NCBI GenBank assembly: GCA_017959525.1
Contig: JAGDAL010000036.1
Location: forward strand, 1-7,833
Length of the DNA: 7,833 nucleotides
Direction of reading: 5' to 3'
Origin: Lachnospiraceae bacterium
Lineage (GTDB): Bacteria; Bacillota; Clostridia; Lachnospirales; Lachnospiraceae
Position 1 is the stretch's first letter; each line of letters begins with the position of its first letter. This document shows, one piece after another, positions 5,992 to 7,833 of the stretch. Under the pieces are notes generated by a model. The model searched no databases, had not been told where the DNA came from, and saw nothing but the letters and a program-made list of their open reading frames with translations. The position numbers and the translations under genes were made by a program.

Positions 5992-6464
5992 AAGTGTATC
6001 TGACCATATTTCACAAAATTCAAGAGCTGATTGCGGTGGTGACGGGCGTGGGTTCTCTCATTGCGGCCATCATCATGATGGCGGTGATTAAGCATCCGAT
6101 TCCTGCCCATATCGATGGGGCCGGGAATGTAACGCGATACGGTTCCGTTGGGATTGTAATCATGATGCCACTGATTATGCTGCCGACCATTCTGATTCTT
6201 TTGGCAGCCACCCATATCTTCCCGATTACTATGTGGAATCTTCCGGTGAAGCCAAAGCCGGGAAGAGAGGTTCGCTTATATCGCGTCAGTGCTTATATGG
6301 TTACGATGATGAATATGGAGACTGGCATCTTTTCTCTGGTATTTACCTTGGCTATGGGCCTTGGATGGGTAAAGGCAGTCTCCTGGTTGGGCGGGGGCCT
6401 ATGCGTGGTGATGTTAGGCACAGCCGCCTGGGGAATTATTAAGAGCATTATGGTGAATCGATAA
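5988..6464 (+). CDS. DUF1648-like small membrane protein
   Basis: The chosen start at 5988 forms an ATGA overlap with the permease stop and gives a 158-residue protein; GAGGT (5973-5977) lies ten bases upstream. The longer open frame from 5880 would overlap the permease by 112 bp in another frame and adds a Cys-rich non-membrane stretch, so it was rejected. Hydrophobic segments lie at about 13-34, 53-74, 98-124 and 130-151. Between the first two is PIPAHIDGAGNVTRYGS (37-53), the hallmark pattern of DUF1648 (P-x-H-x-x-x-x-G-x-x-x-x-x-G), which is also found in SdpI-type immunity proteins. As the last gene of the exporter operon it may be an accessory or self-protection subunit; this is inferred from position. 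No biochemical function is established for the domain as far as I know. Confidence 0.85.
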   Translation: MKVYLTIFHKIQELIAVVTGVGSLIAAIIMMAVIKHPIPAHIDGAGNVTRYGSVGIVIMMPLIMLPTILILLAATHIFPITMWNLPVKPKPGREVRLYRVSAYMVTMMNMETGIFSLVFTLAMGLGWVKAVSWLGGGLCVVMLGTAAWGIIKSIMVNR

Positions 6465-6472
6465 TTTTTAAT

Positions 6473-6513
6473 TCTTAAACAAATCTTAAAGATTTCCCTA
6501 CTTGGAACTTAAA
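6473..6513. promoter_or_regulatory. TTTAAG-type direct repeats, candidate response-regulator box
   Basis: TCTTAAA occurs at 6473-6479 and 6484-6490, 11 bp apart, and CTTAAA recurs at 6508-6513 inside the promoter spacer. On the minus strand the first pair reads TTTAAG-N5-TTTAAG, the same layout as the published CiaR box of streptococci and the usual 11-bp repeat spacing for OmpR/PhoB-type regulators. The repeats precede an OmpR-type regulator gene, so autoregulation is plausible. The second copy also lies within a 15-bp palindrome (6481-6495, AAATCTT-A-AAGATTT). The region is A/T-rich, so chance similarity is a concern. Confidence 0.5.
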
Positions 6514-6530
6514 ATGTTATTTACTACAAT
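6502..6530 (+). promoter_or_regulatory. Candidate promoter of the two-component operon
   Basis: TTGGAA (6502-6507) and TACAAT (6525-6530) are 17 bp apart and match the sigma-A hexamers at four and five of six bases. The predicted start near 6537 gives a leader of about 50 nt. The -10 and start point lie within the left arm of the terminator of the upstream operon, so transcripts starting here cannot form that hairpin. Confidence 0.6.
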
Positions 6531-6561
6531 AGCCTTGTGATTAGTCATAAGGCTATTTTTT
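6528..6561 (+). terminator. Rho-independent terminator of the SPFH-ABC operon
   Basis: AATAGCCTTGTGA (6528-6540) pairs with TCATAAGGCTATT (6545-6557) across a TTAG loop. This makes a 13-bp stem with a single G-U pair in RNA, and the T run covers 6556-6561. It lies 64 bases after the DUF1648 stop. It is less GC-rich than the terminator at 2319-2361, so partial read-through into the regulator gene is possible. Confidence 0.85.
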
Positions 6562-6588
6562 GAATTCAAAAATAACGGGGAGAAACTC

Positions 6589-7299
6589 ATGAACAAAATC
6601 TTAATTTGCGATGACGAGCCGGATATCATATCTGCGCTGCGCATTTACTTGGAAAGCGAAGGCATGGAAGTCGTAGCGGCAGGGAACGGCCAGGTGGCAT
6701 TGGACATCATGTCCGGGCCACAAGGGAAGGATATCCAGCTGATTCTACTGGATGTGATGATGCCGGTGATGGATGGCATTACTGCCATGGCTGCCATTCG
6801 TAAGATTTCCAACGTGCCGATTATTATGTTAACGGCAAAAAGCGAGGATGCGGATAAGGTAATGGGGCTGACCATTGGTGCAGACGATTACGTTACCAAG
6901 CCTTTTAACCCAGTGGAATTAATGGCCCGGGTGAAATCTCAGCTGCGGCGTTATACCATGTTGGGTAGTCAGAATGTTGGAACTCCAACGGAAGATGTGC
7001 TTGCTATCGGAGGAATCGAATTAAGAGACCGTTCCAAGGAAGTTTACCTGGATGGAAATCCGGTATCTCTTACTCCCCGAGAATATGACATATTAAAATA
7101 TCTCATGGAGCATCCGGGAGAAGTCCTTTCTCCACGGGATATCTATGAGGCAGTGTGGCAGGAAGCAATGATTGGTGCGGAGAGTACCGTTGCCGTTCAC
7201 ATCCGCCACCTGCGGGAAAAGTTAGAATACGACAGTACAAACCCACGTTATCTGAAGGCTGTGTGGGGACACGGATATAAGATGGAAGATATCCGGTAG
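6589..7299 (+). CDS. OmpR/PhoB-family (VanR-like) response regulator
   Basis: A complete 236-residue two-component regulator. The receiver domain (about 2-118) has the acidic pair D8-D9, phosphoacceptor D55 in LLDVMMP, switch T82 (MLTAKSE) and K104 (VTKPF). After a linker (about 121-136), a winged-helix DNA-binding domain (about 137-232) has VSLTPREYDILKYLMEHPG (159-177), VHIRHLREKL (203-212) and the C-terminal NPRYLKAVWGHGYKME (218-232), most like VanR-type members by eye. GGGGAG (6577-6582) six bases before the ATG fixes the start. The sensor kinase gene follows after 11 bp. Phosphorylation by that kinase should promote dimer binding to direct repeats, and the TTTAAG boxes just upstream are the nearest candidate. 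The signal and regulon are unknown; neighbouring exporter genes might be targets but their promoter carries different boxes. Confidence 0.96.
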   Translation: MNKILICDDEPDIISALRIYLESEGMEVVAAGNGQVALDIMSGPQGKDIQLILLDVMMPVMDGITAMAAIRKISNVPIIMLTAKSEDADKVMGLTIGADDYVTKPFNPVELMARVKSQLRRYTMLGSQNVGTPTEDVLAIGGIELRDRSKEVYLDGNPVSLTPREYDILKYLMEHPGEVLSPRDIYEAVWQEAMIGAESTVAVHIRHLREKLEYDSTNPRYLKAVWGHGYKMEDIR

Positions 7300-7310
7300 G
7301 GAGGAACACC

Positions 7311-7833
7311 ATGAAGAAGATTTATAAGACGTCATGCAAAATATGGCTGGCGGTTCTGTGTAGCATCTGCGGAATAATAACACTCATTGGCCTGCTTGGC
7401 ACAGTGGTGCTGGCAGAATATGGCGTCTATGGAAGCAATGACTGGAAACAGGATTTGGAGAAAAGAGCCGGAGATGCTTATGCAATATGGGCGGTTGCCA
7501 ATTATCACGGTGGAGAGCTGTGGAGCGATATCGATACGGATCTTAGCGGTACCGGTTTTTGCTACGGCATCATCAAGGGCAAATACGAGAATCAGGACTT
7601 GTCTGATGGCAAGACATATGTGGACCGGAATTTTACCGGTAGTGTGCCATCCGATTATCAGACCCGCACATTCTATCTCAGTGAGCGACCAACCTATCAT
7701 TTGTCGGATCGTTTGCTTGCAGACAACCGCTACTACGCCGGAGAGACTACAGAGAACAAAGAAGTAGAATGCTATGGCATCGGTTTTGATTTGATTGACA
7801 ATACCGCATATGTATGGGATGGAAAAGAGTTCC
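7311..7833 (+). CDS. N-terminal part of a presumed membrane sensor histidine kinase, truncated by the window end
   Basis: The frame runs from ATG 7311 to the last base without a stop, giving 174 residues. GGGAGG (7299-7304), six bases before the ATG, starts on the last base of the regulator stop codon, so the two genes form one operon. The visible part has a basic N-terminus (MKKIYKTSCK), a single hydrophobic anchor (about 11-35) and then a hydrophilic, aromatic- and Asp-rich region (36-174), which should be extracellular. No second membrane segment, HAMP, HisKA or ATPase domain is reached, so kinase identity rests on the adjacent response regulator and on the typical membrane-anchor plus extracellular-sensor start. 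I do not recognise the sensor domain. It has two Cys (84 and 154) in the extracellular part. A secreted or anchored accessory protein remains possible but less likely. Confidence 0.8.
   Translation, partial: MKKIYKTSCKIWLAVLCSICGIITLIGLLGTVVLAEYGVYGSNDWKQDLEKRAGDAYAIWAVANYHGGELWSDIDTDLSGTGFCYGIIKGKYENQDLSDGKTYVDRNFTGSVPSDYQTRTFYLSERPTYHLSDRLLADNRYYAGETTENKEVECYGIGFDLIDNTAYVWDGKEF

Noticed and set aside
7332..7767. Open frames of 122 residues (minus) and 126 residues (plus) in the sensor gene region
   Set aside because: Both overlap the frame starting at 7311, which has a strong ribosome site, operon spacing and a membrane anchor. The alternatives lack these.
1..7833. CRISPR arrays, tRNA or rRNA genes, insertion sequences, attachment sites, riboswitches
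   Set aside because: No regularly spaced repeats, cloverleaf sequence, transposase, terminal inverted repeats or long structured leader was seen. The three intergenic gaps are short and explained by promoters, operators and terminators.

Overview
The window looks like a chromosomal segment of a low-to-mid GC Firmicute, most likely a Clostridia member of the Lachnospiraceae type. This is inferred from strong AGGAGG-type ribosome sites, ATG starts, compact operons with stop/start overlaps, rho-independent terminators with long T runs, and family content: membrane-anchored XRE regulators, an SPFH protein paired with an Arc-like protein, a DUF1648 exporter cassette and a VanR-like response regulator. 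No rRNA, tRNA, CRISPR array, insertion sequence or prophage gene was seen. There is no gene-free stretch over 300 bases; the largest gap is 236 bases.

Layout. (1) 1-153 is the C-terminal tail of a multi-pass membrane protein, probably a TauE/SafE (TSUP) permease. It converges on a minus-strand gene through a shared bidirectional terminator at 154-183. (2) 166-1062 (minus) and 1299-2306 (plus) are divergent genes, each encoding an N-terminal XRE helix-turn-helix followed by about six membrane segments. Their 236-bp intergenic region carries a 14-bp perfect palindrome and a 45-bp nested dyad, which are good operator candidates. (3) After a very strong terminator (2319-2361), a near-consensus extended -10 promoter drives a tightly packed five-gene operon (2437-6464): SPFH/band-7 membrane protein, Arc-like ribbon-helix-helix protein, ABC ATPase, 12-TM ABC exporter permease and DUF1648 membrane protein. 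Two 8-bp palindromes, TGATATCA, lie 11 bp apart over the -10 and the predicted start point. (4) A terminator at 6528-6561 overlaps the predicted promoter of a two-component operon: a complete VanR/OmpR-type response regulator (6589-7299) and the N-terminal part of its presumed sensor kinase (7311 to the window end). Three TTTAAG-type boxes lie upstream of and inside that promoter.

How the genes may work together. The operon at 2437-6464 reads as one membrane module: an ABC exporter with its DUF1648 partner, an SPFH scaffold, and a small DNA-binding protein that is the obvious candidate for autoregulation through the tandem TGATATCA boxes. The flanking XRE-membrane regulators and the two-component system suggest a cell-envelope sensing neighbourhood, but no substrate or signal can be read from the sequence. 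The individual families are known. The most novel-looking parts are the tandem operator with a linked ribbon-helix-helix gene, the SPFH-exporter operon, the overlapping terminator/promoter, and the palindrome-rich divergent region.
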